64,000 bases of DNA from Chitinispirillales bacterium ANBcel5 (GCA_029688955.1 JARUKZ010000007.1:99003-163002); one strand, 5' to 3'; counted from the first letter of the stretch, positions 1 through 8,686 are shown. A program made the numbers and translations. The notes: generated by a model from the letters alone, not told the origin.

Positions 1-337
1 ATCGACCGGTGCAAAAAAGACCTTTAGAAAAAAAAGCAGGGGGGCTCAAGTAGGGCTAACGGACCACTGAAACCAGGGGGTAAAACTGTTGGAGCACTGG
101 CAGGAGCGGGCACCCGGAAAAAAACGATGATCTTAAAACAGGGGTAAGGCAGGTTAGTGTGTCTCGTGTAAGTCATTGTATGTGGTTAGGTTGAGGAAAT
201 ATAAATGTCGTGGCCTGGCTATGTTCGTTAAGCGGAAAGTCTAATGACTGAGTTCTCTGTGGGGATAAAGTGCAGGCTTCTGTGAGGCACAGGTTCAGTT
301 CCTCAATGGCGTCGGGTCGCGTAACACGCCTTGTGCA
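1..337. other. Stretch without a recognisable gene
   Basis: I see no open frame with a ribosome binding site here and no RNA gene. The end of the stretch already carries repeat-like motifs: a GTGAGGCAC at 282-290 (one mismatch to the repeat core) and an inverted GTTCCTCA at 298-305. These may be decayed or ancestral copies of the array that follows. The left window edge cuts the region, so an upstream gene cannot be judged. Confidence 0.6.
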
Positions 338-610
338 GTGAGGAACATGCCTTGTGCAGTGAGGAACATGCCCTGTGCAGTGAGGAACATGCCCTGTGCA
401 GTGAGGAACATGCCCTGTGCAGTGAGGAACACGCCCTGTGCAGTGAGGAACACGCCTTGTGCAGTGAGGAACACGCCCTGTGCAGTGAGGAACACGCCTT
501 GTGCAGTGAGGAACACGCCTTGTGCAGTGAGGAACACGCCCTGTGCAGTGAGGAACACGCCTTGTGCAGTGAGGAACACGCCTTGTGCAGTGAGGAACAC
601 GCCCTGTGCA
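338..610. repeat. 21-bp tandem array A, 13 units
   Basis: Thirteen head-to-tail 21-bp units, each starting GTGAGGAAC, lie at exactly 21-bp steps from 338 to 590. The first four read GTGAGGAACATGCC and the other nine GTGAGGAACACGCC; the remaining variation is a single C/T. Because 21 is a multiple of three and the unit has no stop, several frames on both strands stay open. They give low-complexity peptides of 7-residue period, which I do not regard as genes. The core is the reverse complement of the core of the adjoining array. Confidence 0.95.
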
Positions 611-614
611 GGGG

Positions 615-860
615 TGTTTGACCCATGTTCCTCACTGTTTGACCCATGTTCCTCACTGTTTGACCCATGTTCCTCACTGTTTGACCCATGTTCCTCACTG
701 TTTGACCCATGTTCCTCACTGTTTGACCCATGTTCCTCACTGTTTGAACTGTGTTCCTCACTGTTTGAACTGTGTTCCTCACTGTTTGAACTGTGTTCCT
801 CACTGTTTGAACTGTGTTCCTCACTGTTTGAACTGTGTTCCTCACTGTTTGAACTGTGTA
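615..860. repeat. 21-bp tandem array B, 12 units (last one partial)
   Basis: This array lies directly after array A. Units contain GTTCCTCACTGTTTGA, with GTTCCTCAC at 627 and then every 21 bp to 837; a twelfth unit is cut short near 860. The first six units carry CCCATG before the core and the last six carry ACTGTG. CATGTTCCTCACTG is the reverse complement of the first-type core of array A, and GTGTTCCTCACTG that of the second type. The two arrays therefore form an inverted pair of imperfect arrays able to fold on each other. Confidence 0.93.
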
Positions 861-993
861 AAAGCTAACTTGTTCTTTTCGACCGCGTTGCGCTCATATT
901 GCTGTTGAGTGTAGCCAGCCGGGGGCGCGGTGGTGGGTGAGAGAGTGATGTTTCGATGGATTTTTTTCTTATTTTTGCACCAGGTATTTATCC

Positions 994-1023
994 TTTACGA
1001 TCTTTGTATAAAAACTGTATAAT
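994..1023 (+). promoter_or_regulatory. Sigma-70-like promoter of the HD-GYP-like gene
   Basis: TTTACG (994-999) and TATAAT (1018-1023) are separated by 18 bp and end 17 bp before the start codon at 1041. The -10 is a perfect consensus. No other strong -35/-10 pair is visible between the repeat arrays and the gene. Confidence 0.6.
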
Positions 1024-1040
1024 AGCAGGTAAGAACCTAA

Positions 1041-2252
1041 ATGAGAGGAACGAGAGTGGTACGTTATAATATCGAGGAATTGAATGATGAGATGGTGCTG
1101 GGTGAATCGATATTCCTCCCATCAGGAGAGTTGTTACTTGCAGCAGGTTATAAACTGAAGGAAAGATATCGCCAACGACTGAAACAACTTGGATACAGTG
1201 ATGTATTGATAGAAGTAGCGGGTACAGAGCAGGTACAACCCGAAAGTACTGTTTCAGAGAGCTCTCAACGTGAGATGAACAACTCTGTATCAACCTCAAC
1301 AAAGGAGCTTGCCAGTGCAATCACCAAGTTCAGGCAAAAGAGCAATCAGCGGGTAAAAGAGATCATTAAGGAAAATCGTCAGTATCTTGCCAAATATATT
1401 ATGACCTCCTCTATGGCCAAAGCACTGGAGCAGTTTATCGATGAGATCATGAGTCAGTCATCAATTGTGCTGAACCTTTCGGCTATTCAGCAAACACAAC
1501 CCGAGCTTTTAAATCATGTGCTGAATGTAACCATTACCTCTCTTTGTATCGGGAAGAAATATCGTTTATCCTATGAAGAGATGAAGCAGCTTGGTGTAGG
1601 GGCAATTAACTATGATCTTGGGCTTATAGCGCTCAACCAGGAGCTTCTTGAGAAAAAAAGAAACAATAAAGAACTCACCGCCGAGGAGTTAAAACAGTAC
1701 AGGCAACATACAATTTATGGCTATCTGATGCTCACTCAGAATCCACTGATACCATCAACCAGTGTAGCGGTTGCGCTTCAGCACCATGAGCAGCAAAATG
1801 GCGGGGGATTTCCACAACATCTTAAAGGAGACAACCGTCCGCCAATAAAAGACTTTTCCAGGCAGAATATGATCCACCGGTTCGCTGAAATTGTGGCTGT
1901 AGCCGACACCTATGACATGCTTCTGACCGGCAGGTACAATGCAGGGAAAAAGATGGATGCAAAGAATGCTATAAAAGAGGTCATTTGTATGGGAGGGCAC
2001 GCACTTAACTCTGATATAGTAAAAACGTTGGTTTCCATAATTCCACTGTTCCCGGTGGGGGCTCGTGTAAGAATCGCTGATGCTCCCACGGCGCAGTTAA
2101 CCGGGTATGTAGGAGTTGTTGCCAAAGATAATATTGAGAATATGGAACGGCCTCAGATAATACTATACGAAACAAAGAATCATCAGAAAATAAAACCAAT
2201 ACTGATAGACACTTCAAAGTACAAAGGGTTTACTCTTGAACTGATCACCTGA
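1041..2252 (+). CDS. Degenerate HD-GYP domain protein
   Basis: This 403-residue protein has the layout of HD-GYP cyclic-di-GMP phosphodiesterases: an N-terminal strand-rich segment (residues 8-58), a linker, then the HD-GYP fold (about 110-330). Visible motif residues are H159, D192, H223, H248-H249, a GGGFP version of the GYP loop at 254-258, and D289. The central HD dyad is altered: residues 191-192 are YD where the family has HD, and the following GK is GL (194-195). One metal-binding His and the conserved Lys are therefore missing. The family hydrolyses c-di-GMP; this member may be inactive and act as a c-di-GMP effector, which is inference. It is cytosolic, with no membrane segment. A separate promoter lies directly upstream. 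Confidence 0.8.
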   Translation: MRGTRVVRYNIEELNDEMVLGESIFLPSGELLLAAGYKLKERYRQRLKQLGYSDVLIEVAGTEQVQPESTVSESSQREMNNSVSTSTKELASAITKFRQKSNQRVKEIIKENRQYLAKYIMTSSMAKALEQFIDEIMSQSSIVLNLSAIQQTQPELLNHVLNVTITSLCIGKKYRLSYEEMKQLGVGAINYDLGLIALNQELLEKKRNNKELTAEELKQYRQHTIYGYLMLTQNPLIPSTSVAVALQHHEQQNGGGFPQHLKGDNRPPIKDFSRQNMIHRFAEIVAVADTYDMLLTGRYNAGKKMDAKNAIKEVICMGGHALNSDIVKTLVSIIPLFPVGARVRIADAPTAQLTGYVGVVAKDNIENMERPQIILYETKNHQKIKPILIDTSKYKGFTLELIT

Positions 2253-2254
2253 AA

Positions 2255-2276
2255 AGTGGTTCAGGAGTAAACCGCT
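2255..2276. terminator. Hairpin between convergent genes
   Basis: AGTGGTT and AACCGCT pair (7 bp, one G-T) around an 8-base loop. On the minus strand the stem is followed by TTTTC, so it best fits termination of trpS; it also lies immediately after the HD-GYP-like gene and may serve both. Confidence 0.5.
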
Positions 2277-2278
2277 AC

Positions 2279-3241
2279 TTAACTGACACCAATCAGGCCT
2301 CTTACCTTATCGATTGTTACCTGGGCCACTTCACGGGCTTTCATCGCACCTTGTTTTCTGATTTGATCGATGTAGTCTTTATTGTTTTCAAGCTCTTCCC
2401 GTTTTTCTCTGAATGGGCGAAAGTGCTCCCAAACAGCCCCAAAGAGCTCCTTTTTTGCATCACCATAGCCGTAACCACCTGCGCGAAACTTTTTTTCCAT
2501 TTCCAGAGCCTGGTCTGGTGATGCAAACATTTTGTAAAGTTGATAGATAGTGCTGTTATCCGGATCCTTTGGTGCTTCAACCGGAGTCGTGTCGGTAACA
2601 ATTCCCATGATTTTTTTTCTGATCTGTTTTTCTTTGGCAAATATTTCGATAGTATTGCCATATGATTTAGACATCTTCTGTCCATCAGTTCCCGGTATTA
2701 TGGCAATCTCCTCCCGTATCTCGGGCTCGGGCAGTGTAAACACCTCTCCATAGGTACCGTTGAATTTGATTGCAATATCACGGGTCACTTCAATGTGTTG
2801 TTTCTGATCACGGCCTACGGGCACAAGGTTGGACTGATACATAAGAATATCTGCGGCCATAAGAACCGGATAGGAGAAAAGGCCGCTATTTGCCGGGATG
2901 TTTTTAGAAACAGCATCCTTGTAGGCATGGCATCGTTCCAGAAGCCCCACAGGGGTTACATTGCTCAGATACCAGGTAAGCTCTGCAACTTCCGGCACAT
3001 CTGACTGAACCCAAAAGATCGACTTCTCTGTATCAATTCCAAGTGCAACAAGATCGAGTATGGCATCATGGGTATACTGAGCCATCATTTTACCATCAAA
3101 CATTGTTGTGAGACTGTGAAGGTTTGCGATAAAGCAGAAAAGCTCACCTCTGGACTGGGATTGAACCATAGGCTTAATCATCCCCAAATAATTACCGATA
3201 TGTATAGATCCTGAAGGTTTAATTCCTGAAAGAATGCGCAT
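2279..3241 (-). CDS. trpS: Tryptophanyl-tRNA synthetase
   Basis: Class I aminoacyl-tRNA synthetase that charges tRNA-Trp. At 320 residues it has the normal bacterial length. The nucleotide-binding HIGN version of the HIGH signature is at residues 16-19 (PSGSIHIGNYLG context), the KMSKS loop reads DGQKMSKSYGN near 190, and the typical GRDQKQH segment lies between them. The start is supported by GGAG about 10 bases upstream on the minus strand. It is followed on the same strand, across about 150 bp, by dus upstream, so it may have its own promoter in that gap. Its stop is followed by a hairpin shared with the facing gene. Confidence 0.97.
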   Translation of the reverse strand: MRILSGIKPSGSIHIGNYLGMIKPMVQSQSRGELFCFIANLHSLTTMFDGKMMAQYTHDAILDLVALGIDTEKSIFWVQSDVPEVAELTWYLSNVTPVGLLERCHAYKDAVSKNIPANSGLFSYPVLMAADILMYQSNLVPVGRDQKQHIEVTRDIAIKFNGTYGEVFTLPEPEIREEIAIIPGTDGQKMSKSYGNTIEIFAKEKQIRKKIMGIVTDTTPVEAPKDPDNSTIYQLYKMFASPDQALEMEKKFRAGGYGYGDAKKELFGAVWEHFRPFREKREELENNKDYIDQIRKQGAMKAREVAQVTIDKVRGLIGVS

Positions 3242-3391
3242 TGTACACTCCTGAAGGTAGCTGGTTTCGGTTTAAATAGAAGCACAAAATAAAAAACGCC
3301 AGAATAAAACGGAAAAGTTGTGACATATTACGTCTTTTGGGCAACTAAATTACACTCCGGTTCTGTTCACCAGGATAGTTATCTTAGTTTT

Positions 3392-4402
3392 TCAGGTAGT
3401 GCTTAGTGAGGGAGAGGCGCACAGTTGAGGAGTGTTTGAGAGAAATGCGTTTGCCCGTGAAAACAGTGTGTCGAGATTCGAAGAAGATTGAACGGCACTG
3501 TAAAACTGGTGCCCAAACAGGAAGTTTCGGGAAAAGTAGTAACAAAATTGCTTTATCCTTCCAATGGCTTTTTCGGCAGGGAAGTCCTCCAGGGTGTAAT
3601 CGCAGTAGGTGTCCCAGACCTGATGATGGTCTACGTTGCATTTAAGCCCACTGATCTGGGCGAAAATCCAGGGTCGTATAACCGCCATTCTTCCGATCAT
3701 TACTGCTTTGCAGCCCGATTCCCCCAGCAGTGTTTTAACGTCTTTGGGGCTACAGATATCACCATTTGCTATTACCGGTATATGGGTTAAAGCAGTAATC
3801 CAGGGGAATAGATGCCACCGTGCATTACGCTTAAGCTTTTCGTTGGAGAAGCGTGGGTGGACAGTGATTGCATCGATCTTACACTCTTCAAAGATCCTCA
3901 GCTTTTCTTCAAAGCGCTTCTCCCAGCCATCCTTTCCATCCCCCAGCCTGCACTTAACGCTCAATGGTCCATCCCACAGTTGTCGACAGTTAGCGAGCAG
4001 AGAATGAAGATCTTTGGTGTCTTCAAAGAGCGCACATCCCGATTTTCTCCTTTTTATCGCCGGGGCCGGACAGCCAAGATTAATATCGATTGCGTCGGCC
4101 TGGATTGTTTTTAATCTGGGTATAATCAACTCCAGTGGTTCTTCGGCATTAATGCGAAGCTGGTATACTACTTTGCCTTCCGAAGCTCTGCGTTTAGTGT
4201 AGGGGGAGCCGTGCAGATCCTCTCCCTTAAGCGCTGTGGCCGAGAGCATCTCTGTAAAAAGTGCTCCGTAGCCACCAAAATCAGCTATCAGCCTGCGAAA
4301 TGCACTATGAGTAACTCCTGCCAGTGGAGCAAGAAAAAGAGGGGGAGCGACATTCAAAGAGGCTGCTTTAAATTCCTGAATTAGAATGGGGGAGTTATTC
4401 AT
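3392..4402 (-). CDS. dus: tRNA-dihydrouridine synthase
   Basis: FMN-dependent reductase that makes dihydrouridine in the tRNA D-loop. The TIM-barrel hallmarks are present: APLAGVTHSAFR near residue 25, the MLSATAL segment, DINLGCPAP with the catalytic Cys, VKCRLG, the HPRF segment (usually HxR) and the phosphate-binding VIANGDI and MIGR motifs. The length of 336 residues fits the family. The last 60 residues diverge most, as is common in the C-terminal helical domain. Which Dus subfamily it belongs to cannot be fixed by eye. It sits just downstream of the membrane-protein gene (29 bp gap), suggesting co-transcription. Confidence 0.93.
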   Translation of the reverse strand: MNNSPILIQEFKAASLNVAPPLFLAPLAGVTHSAFRRLIADFGGYGALFTEMLSATALKGEDLHGSPYTKRRASEGKVVYQLRINAEEPLELIIPRLKTIQADAIDINLGCPAPAIKRRKSGCALFEDTKDLHSLLANCRQLWDGPLSVKCRLGDGKDGWEKRFEEKLRIFEECKIDAITVHPRFSNEKLKRNARWHLFPWITALTHIPVIANGDICSPKDVKTLLGESGCKAVMIGRMAVIRPWIFAQISGLKCNVDHHQVWDTYCDYTLEDFPAEKAIGRIKQFCYYFSRNFLFGHQFYSAVQSSSNLDTLFSRANAFLSNTPQLCASPSLSTT

Positions 4403-4431
4403 TTTTTATTATCTAACCAGAGGGTAAACCA

Positions 4432-5421
4432 TTAGCTGAGTTGTCGTAACAGGATGGAGTCCAGGATATGAAAAATTAAGTGTCGTAGAAAAAATCCCGA
4501 AACCATGTAGATCATTAGCATCATAAATATAGAGAAGAGAAACTCCTGGTTTTCATCTCTGTTTTTACTTGGTTTAGCCAGACGGTAATCGGAGAAGAAA
4601 TAAGCGCCGACGGGAAATATCATTCCGGTTATGGCAAATATAAGTGCAAAAAAGGGAGGAAGGCCCCAATACTGGGTAGCAACAATGTGCCCTCCAAACA
4701 CTGTGGAGAGAATAATGCCAAGCAATGGTCGTAGGGTACGGAAGTGCCTGCTTCGGGTGTTTTCATACCTGGTGGTGTCAGTCTTCAGGTGACTCCATAG
4801 CTGGGGGTCAAAATCTACCGGCGATGTGGAGTTTATCACCAGATCCTGTAGCTCTTCGATCATTAAACCTGAATTTTCCAGGTAAAGAGGCACAGAAAGA
4901 GAGTTGTTGTCTTTGGTTTTAAATACAATGAAGCCTTTTATAAAGGGTAGGTGATAGTGATTGATGGCTATAACGTTATTGATGTTTATCGTTTGTACTG
5001 CTTTTGATGATTTTATGCTCAACCAGTTATCTTCAATCAGGATAAATCGAGAAGAATAGTCCCGGGAAATCTGGCGGTAAAAGAAAAACAGAGCGAAAAA
5101 AACGATACTCAAAAATACCGCAGATCGAAATGCCTGAGTCAGGACAACGCCGCTTAGGTAGAAGGTATAAAAGGAGGTGAACCAGTATACTGTAAGAACG
5201 GGTATAAAAAAGAGGAAAAAGAAGAGTTCAAAGAAAAAGGAACGATCATAATGATGGAAAACCTTTTTGGGAGTTATTAGCTGTTCTGTACTCAAATGCG
5301 TATGCCTCTTTGGGTTTGTTAGCCAGTATAAAGTAGTAAAATATAATTGTATTAAATGCAATAGGAAATAAAAGGGTGCAAAGTGGTGTAATGATGGAGA
5401 AAAAAGGTCTGAGCTCAACAT
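4432..5421 (-). CDS. Integral membrane protein of unknown function
   Basis: 329 residues with about six hydrophobic segments (roughly 10-32, 66-88, 93-112, 230-250, 255-275, 292-313). Between the third and fourth lies a soluble, beta-rich stretch (about 115-215) that reads like a bacterial PH-type module, with a local NWLSI...INNVIAI pattern. I do not recognise a catalytic motif. It appears to be the first gene of a minus-strand unit with dus. The region is AT-rich and Phe-rich, as expected of membrane segments. Confidence 0.75.
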   Translation of the reverse strand: MLSSDLFSPSLHHFAPFYFLLHLIQLYFTTLYWLTNPKRHTHLSTEQLITPKKVFHHYDRSFFFELFFFLFFIPVLTVYWFTSFYTFYLSGVVLTQAFRSAVFLSIVFFALFFFYRQISRDYSSRFILIEDNWLSIKSSKAVQTININNVIAINHYHLPFIKGFIVFKTKDNNSLSVPLYLENSGLMIEELQDLVINSTSPVDFDPQLWSHLKTDTTRYENTRSRHFRTLRPLLGIILSTVFGGHIVATQYWGLPPFFALIFAITGMIFPVGAYFFSDYRLAKPSKNRDENQEFLFSIFMMLMIYMVSGFFLRHLIFHILDSILLRQLS

Positions 5422-5503
5422 TTTTTTACCTTTGCTTGCGATTATTGGGGCAAAAATAGAAAACTATGTTCATAGGGGAAGCATTAAGTATTTTCCCTAA
5501 TCT

Positions 5504-5533
5504 TTGTCTTAATCGGGCTAAAGAGTATATATT
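5504..5533 (+). promoter_or_regulatory. Candidate promoter of the ferredoxin oxidoreductase operon
   Basis: TTGTCT (5504-5509) and TATATT (5528-5533) lie 18 bp apart. A transcript starting near 5540 would have a leader of about 120 bases. In it, AACGC and GCGTT around 5572-5586 could form a small hairpin followed by TTTT, possibly a weak attenuator. Confidence 0.45.
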
Positions 5534-5663
5534 CTTCAGGCACTTTGAGGCTCGCCGGAGTGTGGAAGCTGAACGCTAAAGCGTTTTGATAGCAGTTTTG
5601 AGTTAAGTATGGGCGGGTCAGTAAGTTATACATAGAGGGGTCTAAGTTTTTTAAGGAGCTTGT

Positions 5664-5849
5664 ATGGCAGCAGTTAAAGTAGATCAAGAGAAGTGCAGTG
5701 TGTGCAGAATCTGTACCATGACCTGTCCTGAACCGGGGGTAATAAAGATTGAAGACAAGCAATTGAAAATCGATTCTTTGCGCTGTAAGGCATGTTTTGT
5801 TTGTGCCTCTGTTTGTCCTAAAAAAGCTCTGCGCAAGGATGAGGATTAA
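5664..5849 (+). CDS. porD: 2-Oxoacid:ferredoxin oxidoreductase, delta (ferredoxin) subunit
   Basis: A 61-residue ferredoxin with two complete [4Fe-4S] signatures: C11-x2-C14-x2-C17-x3-C21-P and C41-x2-C44-x2-C47-x3-C51-P. It passes electrons from the thiamine-diphosphate site of the enzyme to soluble ferredoxin. It opens the operon delta-alpha-beta-gamma. The start ATG is preceded by AAGGAG. The length is short for the family, because there is no extra N-terminal segment before the first cluster. Confidence 0.92.
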   Translation: MAAVKVDQEKCSVCRICTMTCPEPGVIKIEDKQLKIDSLRCKACFVCASVCPKKALRKDED

Positions 5850-5904
5850 AGGAATCGGTACTAAGAGAAAAAAATATTCGTTCAGATATAAGTGAGAGAG
5901 ATAT

Positions 5905-7089
5905 ATGAGTAACCAACAGAAATCAGTGGATGCCGGGCATCTGTTTTTTGAAGCAGAGCGCCAGAAGTCTTTCATTACTGGTAGTGAGGCGGTGGCCGAA
6001 GCGATAAAGAGAGCTAATGTTGATATGGCGATCGCTTATCCTATTACACCCCAGAGTGAAAGTATGCACCTTATCGGTGATTTGTATGCACGTGGTTATC
6101 TTAAAGATTACTACCGGGCCGAGAATGAGTTTGCCGTTATGGCTTCGATTCACGGGGCAGCCCTTGGGGGCGGGCGGGTTTTTACTGCCACAAGCGGACC
6201 TGGAACGTTGCGTGCCATGGAGATGTTTCCGGTGTGGGCCGGGTCACGTCAGCCCATCGTTTGCGCGTTTATGTGCAGGGGAGTGGCACTGCCACCATCC
6301 ATTCAACCCGAAAATATCGAGATGTCCTTTCTGCTTGATACCGGGATGCTGATGTTTCATGCTGAAAATGCTCAGGATTATTTTGACATGATTCTTAAGG
6401 GATATGCCATTGCCGAGCAGCCTGATGTTCATCTGCCGGTTGGGGTATTTGCTGATGGTTTCTTTGTAACCCATACCCGCGAAATAGTGATGCTTCCGCC
6501 TGAGGAACTTAAATTACAGGAGTATGATCCTAAAGCCTGTCCGGTACCGGTATTTGACATGGAATCACCACCGGCACGTATTACCCGCGATCCACTCCTT
6601 AATAAAAGTAACTTTATATCCTATGCAGCCAACGCAAGCTGGCATCAGGAGATCCTTGCAGCTGCTGAGCGGGCTCGCAAGCATATAAAGCACTATTTGG
6701 GTGGACTGATCGAAACAGAAAATAAGGATGCAGAGATTTTAATCGTTGCTTCCGGAACTGCCGTCTCTCAAAGCCGTGAAGCAATAAAGGCGTTGCGTGA
6801 AGAGGGAATTGACGCTGGACTGGTGAAGGTGAAATCGATACGGCCTTTTCCTGAAGCAGAGATAAGAGAGGTGACAAAAGATGCATCGCTTATCCTTGTA
6901 CCTGAATTCAATGCTGGTGGATGGCTTGCCAGAGAGGTAAAGGCTTCAATCGATAACAACAGCAGAGTAGTGGCGGGACCACGGGTTTTTGGCGGCATGA
7001 CTATGCCCAAGGATCTGATTGTAAGCGAGTTGAAGAGTGCATTGCAATCACGCTCCCATGTAAACGCATCACCTCAAATGTCAAAGTAA
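5905..7089 (+). CDS. porA: 2-Oxoacid:ferredoxin oxidoreductase, alpha subunit
   Basis: 394-residue alpha subunit carrying the pyrimidine-binding and transketolase C-terminal regions. The hallmark AIAYPITPQSES occurs near residue 40, followed by FAVMASIHGAALGGGRVFTATSGPG, where the family binds cofactor, and a C-terminal Rossmann-like segment (about 270-375). The subunit order and the YPITPQSE motif fit pyruvate, 2-oxoisovalerate or 2-oxoglutarate enzymes; the substrate cannot be read from sequence alone. The enzyme oxidatively decarboxylates a 2-oxoacid to an acyl-CoA and reduces ferredoxin, typical of anaerobes. Confidence 0.92.
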   Translation: MSNQQKSVDAGHLFFEAERQKSFITGSEAVAEAIKRANVDMAIAYPITPQSESMHLIGDLYARGYLKDYYRAENEFAVMASIHGAALGGGRVFTATSGPGTLRAMEMFPVWAGSRQPIVCAFMCRGVALPPSIQPENIEMSFLLDTGMLMFHAENAQDYFDMILKGYAIAEQPDVHLPVGVFADGFFVTHTREIVMLPPEELKLQEYDPKACPVPVFDMESPPARITRDPLLNKSNFISYAANASWHQEILAAAERARKHIKHYLGGLIETENKDAEILIVASGTAVSQSREAIKALREEGIDAGLVKVKSIRPFPEAEIREVTKDASLILVPEFNAGGWLAREVKASIDNNSRVVAGPRVFGGMTMPKDLIVSELKSALQSRSHVNASPQMSK

Positions 7090-7100
7090 CGGAGAAAACT

Positions 7101-7964
7101 ATGTCAAATAAAATACTTACTCCTGTAAAAGAGTTCGAGGAGCTGTTGCCACAGGAATACAAAGATCTGGTGAACAATGGTCCTCACAATGGCAAGGGTG
7201 GGGTTAAAAAGCTTGGTACATTTAAAGAGGTAACCGAAGCTCATCCACACTGTGCAGGTTGTGGTGTCGCTCTTGGTATCAGGTTATCACTTGCAGCACT
7301 GCCGGCACCTGAAGATACTCTTGTGGTTGGTACTCCCGGATGCTCCTTTTTTGCACTGTCGCAATCTGCCATAAATTATTCCAATACCGCCTTTGGTAAT
7401 CAAAACGCTGTTGCTTCCGGTTTAAAAAGGATGCTAAAGTTACGGTATCCTGATAAGCATAAAGATGTGGTGGTGATGGTTGGTGATGGTGGTGTGGCAG
7501 ATATTGGTCTTGACTACACACTTCACTCCTGGTTTCGTGGAGAGAATATCACTACCGTTATGCTCGATAACGAGGTTTATGGCAACACCGGGGGACAGGA
7601 AAGCGGCATGTCTCTTAAGGGAAAAGTGTTAAACATGGCTCCCAAAGGTAAGGAGTTTAATAAAATTCCGGTCTTTGAGATCGCAAAAACTTCAGGGTGT
7701 GCCTATGCTGCGAAGATCACCATTGCAAACCCGGTGAAACTTGGTAAAGTAATCGAAAAAGCAGTTCTTATTGCAAGAGAAGTAGGGCCCACCTATGTTC
7801 AGCTTTATACCCCTTGTCCTACAAACCTTAAGTTCGCACCCGAAAAAACGATACAGGCTGCTAAGGACGCAGAGAAAACCTACTACTCCTTTGAGGAGTT
7901 TATTACCAAAGAAGCAGAAGAGTATCTCAGCAAAGAAGCAAAAAAACAGGAGACAAAGCAATGA
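7101..7964 (+). CDS. porB: 2-Oxoacid:ferredoxin oxidoreductase, beta (thiamine diphosphate) subunit
   Basis: 287 residues with the complete thiamine-diphosphate/Mg site: GDGG at 128-131, then LDNEVYGNTGGQ at 155-165, which supplies the metal-binding Asn. The HPHCAGCG segment (C51, C54) and C81 are placed like cluster ligands of the family. It lies 11 bp after the alpha gene and overlaps the gamma gene by 4 bp (ATGA), so the subunits are translationally coupled. The N-terminal 40 residues, ending in a Gly-Lys-rich stretch, are longer than in many homologues. Confidence 0.93.
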   Translation: MSNKILTPVKEFEELLPQEYKDLVNNGPHNGKGGVKKLGTFKEVTEAHPHCAGCGVALGIRLSLAALPAPEDTLVVGTPGCSFFALSQSAINYSNTAFGNQNAVASGLKRMLKLRYPDKHKDVVVMVGDGGVADIGLDYTLHSWFRGENITTVMLDNEVYGNTGGQESGMSLKGKVLNMAPKGKEFNKIPVFEIAKTSGCAYAAKITIANPVKLGKVIEKAVLIAREVGPTYVQLYTPCPTNLKFAPEKTIQAAKDAEKTYYSFEEFITKEAEEYLSKEAKKQETKQ

Positions 7965-8617
7965 ATCTTGATATAAGAATGGCAGGGCTTGGTGGACAGG
8001 GTGTTGTTACCGCCGCACATATTTTGGGCACAGCGGTGGTTAATAGTGGCAAACACGCATCCGTTAACCCTTTCTTTGGGGCCGAGAAACGACTCGCCCC
8101 GGCTGAGAGTTATGTGAGGATTTCTCAGGAGCCAATTTATGACAGAGGTGAGGTGTTATTTCCTAACTTTATAATGATTTATGCTCCTGAAGTTATTACT
8201 ATGGGTAAATCCTATACCATGCCCTTCTACTCCGGGCTTAAAAAGAATGGGCTTGTGCTCATTAACTCAGATAAAGAAATCCTGTCGGATAAAGAAATGG
8301 ACGGGCTGAAGTCCATTGAAGCGAACATATACTATGTACCCGCAACGAAACTGGCAATCGATTTTGCCGGTACAGCGATGGCCGCCAACATGACCATGCT
8401 GGGAGCGCTGTGCGGGTTGGTTGAACTGGTTGATTTGGATGCAGTAATGGATGCTGTTGAGGAACGATTCAGTGGAAAAACCAAGATGGTGGCTTCCGGT
8501 ACCACAGCTGTATTGGATGAGGCATTAAAAAGTAAGTATGAGAAAGTTTCGCAGATGATTGAGAAAAACCGTCAGGCTATTGTAAACGCGTTTCAGTATG
8601 TAAAAAAAGAGATGTGA
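7961..8617 (+). CDS. porC: 2-Oxoacid:ferredoxin oxidoreductase, gamma subunit
   Basis: 218-residue gamma subunit. The N-terminal MAGLGGQGVVTAAHILG is the standard signature, and FFGAEKRLAPAESYVRIS matches the family's FGAEVRGG-type loop. It completes the four-gene operon. Its stop codon lies inside the left arm of a 12-bp hairpin (8611-8637), so the last codons are part of the terminator structure. Confidence 0.92.
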   Translation: MNLDIRMAGLGGQGVVTAAHILGTAVVNSGKHASVNPFFGAEKRLAPAESYVRISQEPIYDRGEVLFPNFIMIYAPEVITMGKSYTMPFYSGLKKNGLVLINSDKEILSDKEMDGLKSIEANIYYVPATKLAIDFAGTAMAANMTMLGALCGLVELVDLDAVMDAVEERFSGKTKMVASGTTAVLDEALKSKYEKVSQMIEKNRQAIVNAFQYVKKEM

Positions 8618-8637
8618 GGGGCTTAGCCTCTCACATC
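8602..8637. terminator. Intrinsic terminator shared by porC and the facing cheX
   Basis: A 12-bp stem (8611-8622 with 8626-8637; one G-T pair) closes a 3-base loop TTA. Read on the minus strand, the stem is followed at once by TCTTTTTTT, a textbook rho-independent terminator for the gene ending at 8687. On the plus strand there is no T-tract, so it is probably weaker there. The porC stop codon is within the stem. Confidence 0.85.
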
Positions 8638-8686
8638 CATCCTCTTATAGCCCACAAGCAGCTGTTTTATTCCCTTTCGTTTATTT

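Noticed and set aside
338..860. CRISPR array
   Set aside because: The units are contiguous with no unique spacers and no cas genes are present.
295..908. Long open frames on both strands through the 21-bp arrays
   Set aside because: They mirror a 21-bp DNA period, lack ribosome binding sites and persist in several frames at once, as expected of any stop-free unit of a length divisible by three.
5484..5975. 163-codon minus-strand frame over the ferredoxin gene
   Set aside because: It lies opposite porD, whose complete cluster motifs and binding site show the plus strand is coding.
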